Positions 33,347-45,500 of a stretch of 64,000 bases of DNA are shown here, in pieces (the stretch's first letter is position 1; each line of letters begins with the position of its first letter). Under the pieces are notes generated by a model. That model ran no database searches, was not told the DNA's origin, and worked only from the letters and a program-made list of their open reading frames with translations. The stretch spans positions 3,849,452 through 3,913,451 of the forward strand of contig CH003412.1 of the NCBI GenBank assembly GCA_000149265.1, written 5' to 3'. The position numbers were made by a program, and so were the translations under genes. This DNA comes from Ciona savignyi (taxonomy: Eukaryota > Chordata > Ascidiacea > Phlebobranchia > Cionidae).

Positions 33347-36300
33347 ATGTCATATAGAGTGCTGCTTTTGATCTGTATTGCTATATTTGTACCATGTATT
33401 CATGCCTTACCAGTGGACTATGACAGCCTCCCTGCTGACGCTACAGATTGCACGCCTCTGAAGAGCCTCATCACTCGAGCTGTACTTACTATTTCAACTT
33501 CTTACTTCGCTGATAACCCAAGAGGGGAGGAGCCTCCTATTGAACCACCCGGCGATGGATTCCAAACGCTTGGTGACTTATTTCGGGAGTACTACGGCGC
33601 CAACGCATCGGTGGTGGAATTTAAAAAATCTGTGCTTGATTTAGTATACGCTAAGCCCCCGAAGACACAAAAGGAGGACAGAATTAGGTTAAGACGGAAC
33701 CTGTACAAATATGCTTCTGCTGGAAGTCCAGATTTTGCTCGCAAGCAAATGGGAACCTTGATACTTTCCATTCTCAACGAATACAGCGGAGGTTCAGTTA
33801 CATGGACACAATACCAATGTTTTCCCACCTCATTTTTGGAATCTGTCATCGAGGCCATTTCGGTAGAATATGGAAGGTAGAATACCTGCTACATGACAGA
33901 TATTTTTCGATTCAAGTCGATACCCATTTAACTAAATCAAATATTTTCGCTAGGCTCAGAAACGAGATCGGGGATTTAAAATTCGGCCGATTTCTTGGGG
34001 TTGAGGCGGGCACATCTCTTACTTTTGTCATTGATGATACCGGAAGCATGAGCGGTGAAATAAATGCAGCAAAAGAGCGCGCCCAGGTGAATTTTAGATA
34101 AGCGAGACATTCTTCATGCAGACTATACTTATCGCGGCGAGGTGTTAGCCAATTATTATGAAGTTTTCAATTTCCCCTTTTTGCCCAGAGCATCCTTGAC
34201 CTCCTTCAGAATTCACTCGACCGTCCACAAGATTTCGTACTTGTCCCATTTAACGACCCGGGGACCGGGCCCGTCACCGTTACGAACGATCCGGAAGTTT
34301 ATAGAAAAGCACTTAACAAGTAAGCCTTAATTATAACTGAACGTCATCCATGTTTATAGTCGGTATAGAGATGATGCTAAACCTACATCGCAGGCTATAT
34401 GCACACGGGGGTGGGGATGCACCGGAACTCAGCATGCGTGGCATTCAACTTGGTATTGAAAACAGCAGACCTGGTTCCACTATTTATGTCATTACAGATG
34501 TCGATGCAAAAGATATTCATTTGCAAGTGAGTGCTTAAAAATACCATTGGTTAAAGCCAATACAACTAGAGTCTCTTTATTGATTTTTCGAATCTTTCCT
34601 TGGCTGTGCAACATTTTACATACACAATCTTTCCGACTTAAAACTTACATTTTTGCATAAGGATGCAGTCATTGCTCTGGCTCTTGAAAAGGAGATCACA
34701 GTCGTATTTATCCTTACCCAACGGATAAGTTTTTGCAACAAACTCAACGGTTATTTAAAATGTATGGATCTGTACACGCACATCGCAACAACCACTGGCG
34801 GCAAGGTAAAGCTTATTTATATTTGTTAACACTGGTATGGGTGTATGAGTTTATGAACTTAAAGTTCAACTATAAATGTAAGGGGTATTAAAAGTTTTGT
34901 TACTTAGGTATTAATCGTCGGTAAATCGGAAGTTTTGCAAGCAACCGAGGTTGTGCAATCAGGACTTAACCAAGCAGGAGTTACAATTGCACGCGAAGTG
35001 ATTCGCCACAGCGGTGAGCCTTATTTTATTTTCGGAAATGACATCGAAAGACTGTTTTGGCAAACTTCCAAGTCTATCTATACCGGGATATAACATTTAT
35101 CACGCTTGCTTGTACGTTAGGCGGTCCTCGCGCACTGAGATTCCCTGTAGACAAAAGTGTCCTTGAAGTCTCGGTGGAGGCGGATGGATCATGCGGCCAG
35201 CCTCGATTGACAACGAGCAATGGGGATGATCATCAATTGCAAAATAGGTAAGCTCAACTCTTTATGTGGCAAGACAATTATCGTTTTGCGAATACAATTT
35301 ATTTAAGCCTGTATTAAGAAATCGGGGAAGGCCTTAAATCTGCGTGCCTTCTGACTGGCGCCTGTGAGATTTGCAGAGAATTGGGGGCATAAGACTTCAC
35401 ATACAGAAGTAGCAAACCTAGCTTATTGTGTATAGTGAACACAACGATCAAGGGCAGCTCACACATACGGGTGTTTTCAGACAAAGCTACCCTCTTGTCA
35501 AGGTGCACCCAGCAGCCATTTATTTTTAGAGTTGTTTGGTTTCAAGGTACAATGATGCGTGTGTGAAAGATTGGGTACTCTTTTGTCTTGAACTAACCAA
35601 ACCACATTTGGTCACGATATTTTCAGTGCTAATACTTGGTCGTGATGAAAACAGTCTTTTTTCATACTTTTAATAGTGCTCAAGCAGATTATATGCATAA
35701 ATGGGCCATGTATTTGACCAGTGTTAAGTTCTATCCCAATCTACTTAACAACAGCCATGCCCAATTTCACATGCACTAATCTGCTGATCAGAGAATATAG
35801 TGCCGCGGTGAACTGTTGTTTGACGTGGCAGGTGGGGATTTATCACCAGCTGTTTCGCACATCAAGCAGTGGCAGCTGAATGAAAGGGAAACAGGCGATT
35901 TTAAGTTTCCGTTCTTGATATGTTTGCGTTTTGTTGCGCACGGAGGAAAATTCTCGCACGGCAAATGTCAGAATTTCGGGACGGTCATTCACGTCCGTCC
36001 GTCGGCTTTAATGGTTGAATAAACAATAGCCTGTTTGTCGTCACTATCCAACTGTGCCCGGCGTAGACTAAAATCTGACTATAAAAACAAAGGATGCAAC
36101 CTCGCGTTCAAGCATTTCATTAAAAGGAAATAAATACTCAAATTTCGATAGGGTTTAATAATATTCGCATTTTCATAAAGTCAGCATCATTAAACATGTT
36201 ACTTTCCCGACATCTTCATTTTCTTTCCTGTTTTAAAAAGGTCCGATTGGGTAACTGGTACTTGCACGCAATTATCTTAGTTGGTATCTGACCTGTTATT

Positions 36301-39300
36301 TCGGGTTTGTTTTGCGTGGTATATTATTGGGTCATTGTGGATCACTAACGTCCATTACTCCATTAAATTACTCCTTAAAGTGATGTAACCGTAGTTTGAT
36401 AGTGTCCAGATATCTGTTCGCTCAGCGAGCACGGAACGGTTAGCCTTGTTGAAACCAGCTCTTCGATTTGTAGATGGAAACTGACACTTAACCTGATTAA
36501 AATTGACCAGCCGACAATTGTCTCGTTTTAAGACTTTCGATGCGGACGTGTTGTGCGGAAACCACAAAATAATCAATCGCACACTCCGGGAGTTTAATCA
36601 AATGGAATGGCAAACAGTGAAGGGGTTGACGAGTTTGCATCTGTAAACACGGCAGGCATGTTTATACAAGCTGTCCAGTCGGATTTATGTCGGACGTTAT
36701 CAACTTCGGCGTAAGATAGTAAGGAGAATCGACGAAAAATAATAACAAATACACCCACCCACACACCAGTTCTAACTCCTCGAGGGAATTCCCCACGATG
36801 TAACAAATAATTTAAGGTTAACATGGTTGAAAAATTGTAAAATTTAAGCATCTGAACTGCACCGGCACTAACCGGGCAAAGTAAAATGACCTTGTAAGCT
36901 TGCAACGTATTTGAGATAATAGTTGAAATGCGACCCTTTTAAAGGCGGTCGTACGACCCACTTAAAAGGTATGATTCATCCAGTTGTTATTGTCGCGCTT
37001 GTTTAACTTGTGCCAAAGCGGGCGACCAAAACCGCTGCAATGCTATTTCTCGCTTACGATCTGGCTGATCAAAGTCATAAAACTTATTCTTGCAGGTATG
37101 GCGAGTTGAAATTGGTTACTTTAAACGTTGATGGACACCTCGGGAATTGGAGCATAAGCTTTACACCCGACGGGGTGTGTGATGTAAAAGTCACCGCGAA
37201 ATCTACTCTCGGCGTTCTACTCACTGTGCTTGCTAAAAATCCGGAAGACAGCGATTCAGATTACAAGGTAAAGATTTCGCGTAGGAAGAGCATTATGTAA
37301 TATTAATCGCTTGTTTGCCAAACAGTACGCCTTCGCACACCGCCAACGCAAATACATATAATCGCTCAGATCACGTGTGGTCGGTTCGGCGAAACCACCG
37401 TAATCAGGCGTCAAAGATCGCGCGTCAAGTAGGTGGGTAGGCGTGAAACCGCCGCGGAAAATTGAGTTGTGGTGATGGACCTAGTTGAACCGAGCTACCA
37501 AACCAAAACTTTCCAATCCCTTTGTGTGTTCTCGCGGTAGCGCGGACCCCATTTAAAACCCGAAGTGCCAAACCAACCGAACGCTGTAGCGATGTTTGCG
37601 AAACTTTCTCGGCATACCACGAATGCCGACAAGGTGGTAGGATGCATATTTGCGGATCAAATTGCACGGAGTAGCATTTAAGATGTAAAAAAAGCATTCA
37701 TGGTGTAAATATTTCCATTTACATTTGCACTATGTTTTGGTCGAATGCAGTAGTAACACAAAGTATAATCAAACCTAAACGAAGGACTAGCATATATTTA
37801 TGTGTCGTTTATTGGATTATCTCAAATGTGCCGTCGTACTAAAGTGCCATACTAAAGACTTAAACGCCAAATCGACAACCGTAATCGGTTATTTCGTGGG
37901 TTAGGAAGCCTGACACGCCTCCTCATTACCACAGTCAACCACTTTTGACTTTCGCTGAAGTACGGGAACGTTTCCGGGCAAATAAAACAGCGAGCTCGAG
38001 CTGTTTATTGTGCGCGGCCACGACACAAGGCCGGCTCCTGTGTTTCTCTAACAGATCAACTAACTCTGCGTCCTTTGTTGCCGCGGCGTGTTGTTTTGCG
38101 AAAGAACTTAATCGTCGTTCGCTCTGAAGCCTCTGTGGTCACTTGTCGTTCGTTTGTTGCTTCAGTTTAGAGGCTTGTTTAGGGAACTTCGACAGGACCT
38201 GTATTTAGCTGCGCGATAACATCATTTGATAGATTAACGCCCCCTCCCCCATCAAATGTCTTTGACCAAGTGATTTACTACCACAAATTTGAAATAATGC
38301 CATTCAGAGACAACCATGATTACTATTTTGCTTTACTCTTTCCGCAAAGCAACGACATGAATTTAGAATTTTAATAAATTTCCTTTATTTCAGATTATTA
38401 ATGGACACCCTTCGCCGAGCCAATATTTGGCCTTTGTTATCGACACTTATGGAGTTCGACATTCCGGTCAACGCTCGCCGAAAATCACAACGATTCGATT
38501 TGTTGGTGAAGATGGAAAAGAAGTGCTACCCTCAGTGCCAGTGAAAGATGTTAGCAACATCGCAGAGTCTTCAGTGACGTCATATTTAAATAAAGGCCTT
38601 GGGTCCGTCGCTCCGTTTTACGTTGTCGTGGACGGTCTTGACGAAAATGGTAAGTTTATAAAATACATTTTAACGTATGTTTGATTTTTATCGTGGTAAG
38701 CGTGCTGCAGACGTTACTCCCATTACACTGTCTTTGCGTTGGTTAGTTTCTTTCACGGAGTGATAACGTTAGTTGGAACCAACAATAACTCCTGCAGACG
38801 AAATTTCATTTACATCATGTCTAAATATTAGTGCACTTCCAAGAACTGATTTCGGACTGATAACCTCCGCTAAAATCTATTTCATGAACGCCCAAAATGT
38901 TTGAAGCGAGAGATAAATGTTACATAATTAAAAACTGGATGCTACATACTGCTTTCACGACCTACCGAGAGCCCAGGCTGTATGCCAGTTTGCTTGTATT
39001 GTAGACACAATGATTGAGAACGATCCTGTGTTTCTGCCAAAACTAGGGAAGCGATTGTCATCAAGATGCGAAGGAGAAAGCGGAACGAGATAGAGTAGTA
39101 GTGGCAGAACGCTCAGAGGAGAGCTAACTGATACATAACTTTATTAATTGGAAATTATTAGAAAAAATGTATAAGAACTTGGCATTATTCGCCGTTACTT
39201 TATTCATTTGATTGCTGAGAAACAAATAAGGGTTCGTATAAGTTTTCTGCCAAAGCCGTGTTTGTTGCCAAAGCTTTATTACGACGCCAAGAGGCCTTGC

Positions 39301-42216
39301 TCCTTAAAAAAAGATTTTCTCAGAATATTCGTCACAGAAAGGGGACAGGCAAGTTCACGTCCCCTTCGCCCAAGAGTGTTTTGCTATATGCCTTGCCGGC
39401 GATGCACGATTGCTCTTGGTTGATTCTAATTTTTAAATAACTAAAGCAATTGCCGGAGAATCCACTGAGGTCAAACGGCTTAACTGCATCTGAAAGGGTA
39501 GCGGTAACGGAACCAGGCTTGTTATGCGAAATACGATCTCGGCTTTTAGTTATTTTGTGTCCGAAGAGCCGTTCTGCTTGAGAGTTTGAATCCATGCCAC
39601 TGTTGTTTTGGTTTGGCAGTAAGTCGAACAGGTTTGGCCAAACGGAGTTTAATCCCCGAGTTGAAATTGGTATTCTCTGGGGAACAGGTGCTTTCCGAAT
39701 GTAAAAGGCGTTTGCTTCTGTACTGGATGGTCTACTTTCCCAAGCAACCCCCAATTAAACGCTTGATCAAATTACAAGCACTGAATGGAGAGGTTTCGAT
39801 GGCCATGAAAGACCTGGCTTTCGATCTCCTTAACAATAAGGAAGCAGCTTCAAGGCGGATAAGTGTGGTACACCACAGGAATTACACCCCCGCTGAACGC
39901 GCTACTTCTGCTCCAGACCGCACGCTTGTTTATCAAACGTTGGAACTAGTAGCGTTTAAATACCGATATTATATCGACGTCCACGGAGCATTCGATACAA
40001 AAATTCAGCTGGAATTACATGTTTCTGCAGACTTTTGTATGTCGAGGGCATTACCACATATACTTGCGGGCCTTTAATTAGATTACTTGGTTTCTAGTTT
40101 CTAAAGATAGCGCATCGCGTTAGCAGCTGGGGCGGAATAATTGGACGAATCTATCTTTTGAAAAGAGCGGCGGAAGTTTCCCACACCGCAGGGCTTTGTT
40201 TGCGAAAGGGAACATTGCTTTTGAGTTATATCGACACTGTTGCGGTGGGGTGGCGTTCTTGAGACCACGCCAAAGTCAGAACTATGTTAAAGTATTTACG
40301 AACTGCGTTTTCCTTTAAACTTGGTTAGTGCAATTGGTACCTGTAAACAGTGCCGTGAATTACAGCCGAACATAATATACACGAGTAGTAAAGATAAGGA
40401 GGTTGTTAACAAGTTACCAAACAACCTACACTAACCCTTGCCTGTCGAGTGGTGTGGTATCAGTCAAGTTCAAACCAACGGTTCATCGACATTACATCCT
40501 ACAGGATTTTGATCGTGCAACTACCAGACCGAAAAGTGTTGATTGCAACATGATATCCGTGTCATTTATGCCACTAGTTCGTGACGTCTAAACAGCTTTT
40601 TTCCTCACCGAAATAGCAACCGTCGCTGATCGCGGCATTCCCATCCTGCCGGGTTCCTGGATCTACGTTTCTTGTATTCCGCACAGAAACTTGTTTATTC
40701 GCGTGTTCAACATCGTCGCTTATGTTTACAGCGGCAATCGCTGCTTGACAGATTAAATGCTATCAATTCAACATGGCCGCAACAGCACCTGGTCAGAGAG
40801 CATTCGTTTGTCGACATAACATTTTCCATCAAAACTGTCTTAACACAAATATGCGTTCGCATGCACCTGAGCATAGTTGCCATTTTCTCAATTAGGACGA
40901 TACTCAATTTCCATCAAGACCGAAACAAAGGCTTGGTTAATTTTAGTTTTCTTTTCGGGTTGTTTACCTTTAGTAATAAACTGTTTACATACGGTCATGG
41001 TGCTGTTAGCAAACACAAAGTAACGCTTGCCATGGTAGAGAGAAACAACAGCACCGGGTAACAGCCTTCAACGCGTAGAAAAGTTAATGCCACATTGAAA
41101 AATGCCACTCAGGCGAAGTATAAAGTTAATGAGGCAATTTTGTTTTGGCCTTCTAACGTAAAACGCTCGTTTCCTGTGCATTTCGTGGTTACGAGTTTAA
41201 GATATTTCGTTACACTTAATAGCGAGAGAGTCCTGGTTCAACATGCCCTGCTGCCCATGTTTCAGGCCGCTGAAACCATCTAATCCGCAACAGGTTTGTG
41301 GGCATAGTATGTCAGCCCTATTCACTGAACTCGAAACGAAAATCTGATAAGAGTTTTGACCAACCGAATCGTATTGTTACTACTTTGTAAACTCGTGGTT
41401 TAATGTGAAGGTAATTTTACAGTCAAGTATAAAAGTGCCCTCCCCATTACGGCCAAAGTGGTCATATTGTTTAAGTTAAACATTCGACAAAGGCCTGACC
41501 ACGCCTGGTCAAATACCACCAGAACGTAATATATTTGATTAAGTACAGTATTTTTAGCCTGTTTATGTCTGCTTATAGGCTGACTCTTTTTAAATCTATT
41601 TTTTTATCTCAGGCAACAGTTTCCGGAGGCTTATTCCTCGACTGATATCTCCGTCGCGTGTGTTAGTCGAGTGTGACCTCAGTGACCTTGTCTTCAGAGC
41701 AGGGGTCAGGACGCAAGCCAATATTACGGTCACAAACAATGGGGCAAATGTAAGAGCCGTTTTTTCACTTGAGCACGTTCGACCAGGGTGGTCCGGGTGT
41801 CAAAGAGAAGACTGTCACTTCCCGCTGCCCGATATCAAAAGTTAACGACAGCTCGGGAAAAAATAATAAACGTGATTATAAAAAGAGATTTTGAACTGTA
41901 AATTCAAACGCTGAACCAGCGTATGCCGGAGTGGCTGCATATATATTTATTAGTAAAACATTGTTGCTCTGGTAGGCATTTTCATCGACTTTTTAATCTT
42001 TTTTTGTTTTATTATTTCGACGTGCCTTAGATAATCTTGTTTTCCATTTTGTCCAGGATTCGTTTGTCTTCAGCGTCGCTGACACTAAAGGATTCTCCTC
42101 CAATACCAGACCTAAACATAGGCACATCGCCACAGGTGAAAGTCGTGTTTTCACTGTTATCCTCCAAGCTCCCGAGTCTACCCAAGACGGACTTGCTACG
42201 ATATTAACAGCAACAG
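33347..42216 (+). CDS. Secreted VWA7/hemicentin-like VWA protein (5' half of a possible fusion gene)
   Basis: Exons: 33347-33876, 33954-34086, 34189-34319, 34394-34526, 34662-34805, 34908-35013, 35121-35247, 37096-37267, 38394-38649, 41613-41749, 42057-42216; 676 codons plus one base. I chose the second in-frame Met region (MSYRVLLLICIAIFVPC) because it opens a signal peptide. Residues 177-390 form a VWA domain of the hemicentin/VWA7 type: FVIDDTGSMSGE (MIDAS, 204-212), DFVLVPFNDPGTGPV, GGGDAPELSMRGI, IYVITDVDAKD. Exons 7-11 are beta-rich and resemble the C-terminal region of VWA7-like proteins. Exon 11 ends with one base of a codon. A fully unspliced exon 11 would instead stop at 42258-42260 after about 14 more residues. 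No poly(A) signal is visible before 42580, where phase-compatible ITIH exons begin. Family members are extracellular; the ligand is unknown. Confidence 0.85.
35248..37095 (+). other. Intron 7 of VWA gene
   Basis: 1.85 kb with no further exon or repeat recognised. The flanking exons join in phase (AG plus G gives Arg), so no exon is needed here. Confidence 0.5.
38650..41612 (+). other. Intron 9 of VWA gene
   Basis: Nearly 3 kb. Open frames on both strands overlap at 39332-40077 without splice signals or family resemblance. The flanking exons join in phase. Confidence 0.45.
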
Positions 42217-42579
42217 GTTCGTTTGCATTACTTTCGGTCATAAAACAAACCTTCAACTAAACCTGATTTGATTCAACTGATTTTATTGGCGCCAGTATTG
42301 CACGAGGCGAAAATAAGCACAGTGTATCACAAGCCAGTACAAAGTGGTTTTAAAAACACGGCCTCCTGCTGCACAGGATGTTAAATATGATATGGTCTTG
42401 TAGAGTTGTTCCAGCAACCACCGACTTGTAGATGTTGGGTTGTCGACGGTGCGGGTTAAGATGCTGAAATAGTAGGGTTACACTTATCTGGATATATGCA
42501 AGTCAATCCCAGTTTCTTCCCTCATTTGTTGATAATTTTAACCTACAGCTTTTGCATTAGTTATATTTTATTCTCGCAG

Positions 42580-45500
42580 TGCATGGATATCGTCGTGAAT
42601 CTTTCCAGTATGGTGTTTGTACTGTGGTGGTTGGGCAGAAGAAAAGACCTCACGTGAACTCGCTTGCAATTGTCGGTACAATCAATGGAAGGTAAACACT
42701 AGAACTCTATACCGCCATCTAGTATTGCGAGTTTTATTGTGAATTACTTTCGGTTACAACAAAAGAACTTAAACCATAAAAAGAGTTTGTTTTTCTTTAA
42801 TGTAATCTTTTTTTACACAATAGTATGAGAGCAACATATCACTGTGACATTTTCTAACGTTCGGGATAAACTTACTCAGATACGCGGAAACAGTGGTGAC
42901 ATCGATAGTTACAAACAACGCCGACATAGGAAGGGAGGCTGAATTCCACATTTTACTTCCCTCCGATGCTTATATTGTCAATCTAACGATGGCCACCGCC
43001 AATGAAACGATAGTCGGGAGCATTGAAACGAAGGAAAAGGCGAAGAAAATATACAAAGAGGTTTGTTCGGGGGTTTACTTATCTTAACTTGACGTTGAGT
43101 AAACTAGGATACTCAACACCGCTTTCCAAAATTGCCGGAGAAATTACTAAGTGTTGCACACGATGGAAATGTAATTAAATTTTAAACGACCTCATGGAAT
43201 TAACCGGATCATGGGGACGTTTACCGCCTTGATCCGGGTTACAACCGCACAATTGAGGCGTCGGAATGGCAGTCCAAAACCTTTTCAAAACGGCCCTCAT
43301 CCTTTTACCTCATAACCGTCATACGTTGTTACGCCTATGTAGGATGAAAGGTTCGTGTCACTTTTTCACTTTGATATCCTAACGTATTTGGAAGGATATG
43401 AATAACATACAGATTACGTGTTGAACAGGCAAAGAAAACAGGAAAGACTGCCGGTCACGTTGCTGCACGCGACACGTCAACCCGAGCCTTTAAAACCAGC
43501 CTGTTCGTCTCACCGAGAGAAGTTGTCACATTTCAATTCACTTATCAACAGCTACTACGCAGAGTAAGTAAAATTGATTATCACTTAGACTTCTGTAGTC
43601 GCATAGCTTGGGAACCGAAGGTTTCGACTTAGATCCCCTTAATGTAAAAACAATACGCGTGGCTCAAGCAAAAGAGAATGCCATATATAAACCACTCATT
43701 AAAGAACTATATATTGCTGTTTTTAGGTTCTTAAGTTCACTTACCCACCTTTATATATATATATATATTTATCAGCTGAAGTTGTAGGTTTTCCATTCAA
43801 ATAAATGGTATAGAGATAAACCGATCCAACTACAATGTTTAGATAAGAGGAGAGTATGAATATGCAGTGACAATCAGTCCAGATCAACCGGTCCATCACC
43901 TGACAGTTGACGTTCATATTGTGGAGCAAAACCCAATAAGATTTGTTCGAGTACCGCCATTGAAAACCGAGCAAGTAAATATAATATCGGAGCTAGATGT
44001 CGCCCCTGGGTCAACTATCCGTTTCGGGTAAGTTGTGAAAACGTGAACGGTCGTGGGCTGAATGATTACCGCGACCGCTTCATATACCTACTCCTATACA
44101 AAAAAAACGGTCATTGTAAATAGCCCATCATGGGTTCGAAACTTGGCTCGGTAAAAAAAAAGTTGTGAAAACGTGAACGGTCGCGGGCCGAATGATTACC
44201 TCGACCGATTCATATACCAAATACAAATATAAAAACGGTCTGAGTGACGAGCCAATCATGGCATCAAAACTGAGGCCAGTAAAATAGAAAAATAAAAAAA
44301 ATAATAAAAAAAAGTTGTGAAAACGTGTTAACAAGCCTCTTTAATTTTCTAAATATTATTTAAATTTACTGTTTAATTTTATAATCATAAACTAAATACA
44401 GACACATTCACACTTCATCCTTTATACCTAAATTATGTTTATGTTAATTTTAGACGGGATAGAAGACATGCCCACGTTAGATACTCCCCGACTATAACCC
44501 AACAAACCGAATTCTCCCCTCTTGGCTTGTCCGGAACATTTCAAGTCAAATATGACGTCGATCGAAGTCAGGTCTTTGGAGATATTGCAGTCAATAACGG
44601 GTAAGCAATTTATTTTCACGACGCGCCTGGTTTTAAACGCGTAATTCCTGGATTGGTGTTCTGTTGTATCTTTGAACCCAGGTCTATGCCCCAAATTAGG
44701 TTCATTTTTGGGTTGTCTTTAATGTTAGTCGGTTGCGGTAGCCGTTCAGCCACACAAGAGCTAATGCAACACATTAGAGAATTGGCAGACACACAATCTT
44801 AAGTACTACCAAACAAGCTGTATCCACCAGTTAGCCGGAGAATGTTTTGTATTTTTATGTTTTTTTACTATGCGTTTTGACTGTCGATTTAGAAAATCTA
44901 TTTTTTTCACATTTTATTAACAGATTTTTCTCTCATCACTTCGCTCCGCCTTCTCTCGCCCCATTCCCCAAACTAGTTGTGTTTGTAATTGACACCTCGG
45001 GATCCATGTTCGGCTACAAACTCAAGCAAATGAAACAAGCCATCGCTGGATCGTTGAGATCTTTAAATCCGGAGGTTGGACGTTAAATCTTGTTTATTTT
45101 AGTTTTTTGCTACTTTGTTACAGTAAAGAGATCAGTTAACACGATTATTACATTTAAAAGAAGCGGTGAATAACGGCAATAGTAATAAAAAATTAATAAA
45201 AACAAGCAATTTGGCACTTACAAAACATACGTGTCCGTTATAATTAATATTACAAAAGAGTAAATTCGCAGAATTATCTTAATCAACAATGACAAAATTA
45301 AAACAAAGAGTACTAAACTCAGTACTTAAGAAGATCCAGTGAGTATTCCACTTTAAAATCTTTGTTAAAAAGTACCGGTGTAATATAACTCCTTAATCTC
45401 CGTAGTCAGTCATAATGGACCCCCTCAAAAAAGAAACATATTGTTTTTGTCCGATATTTTTTCTTTAGTCTCTTATTTTTTTCGTCAAACGCTTCAACAT

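Noticed and set aside
39332-40077. Overlapping long open frames on both strands (140 aa minus, 163 aa plus) in VWA intron 9
   Set aside because: They lie antisense to each other, lack splice sites agreeing with the frame and resemble no family; the flanking exons join in phase without them.
42500-42660. Candidate separate start for the ITIH gene (Met with a hydrophobic stretch just before the exon at 42580)
   Set aside because: The hydrophobic frame that reads through the acceptor is not the VIT frame and meets a stop after about 24 codons in the exon; no donor gives the needed phase.
44046-44160. Possible genuine tRNA-Ser/Leu gene
   Set aside because: The head and a TTCGAA box are tRNA-like, but there is no acceptor-stem pairing or anticodon arm, and it recurs with A-rich tails and target duplications, so it is a SINE.
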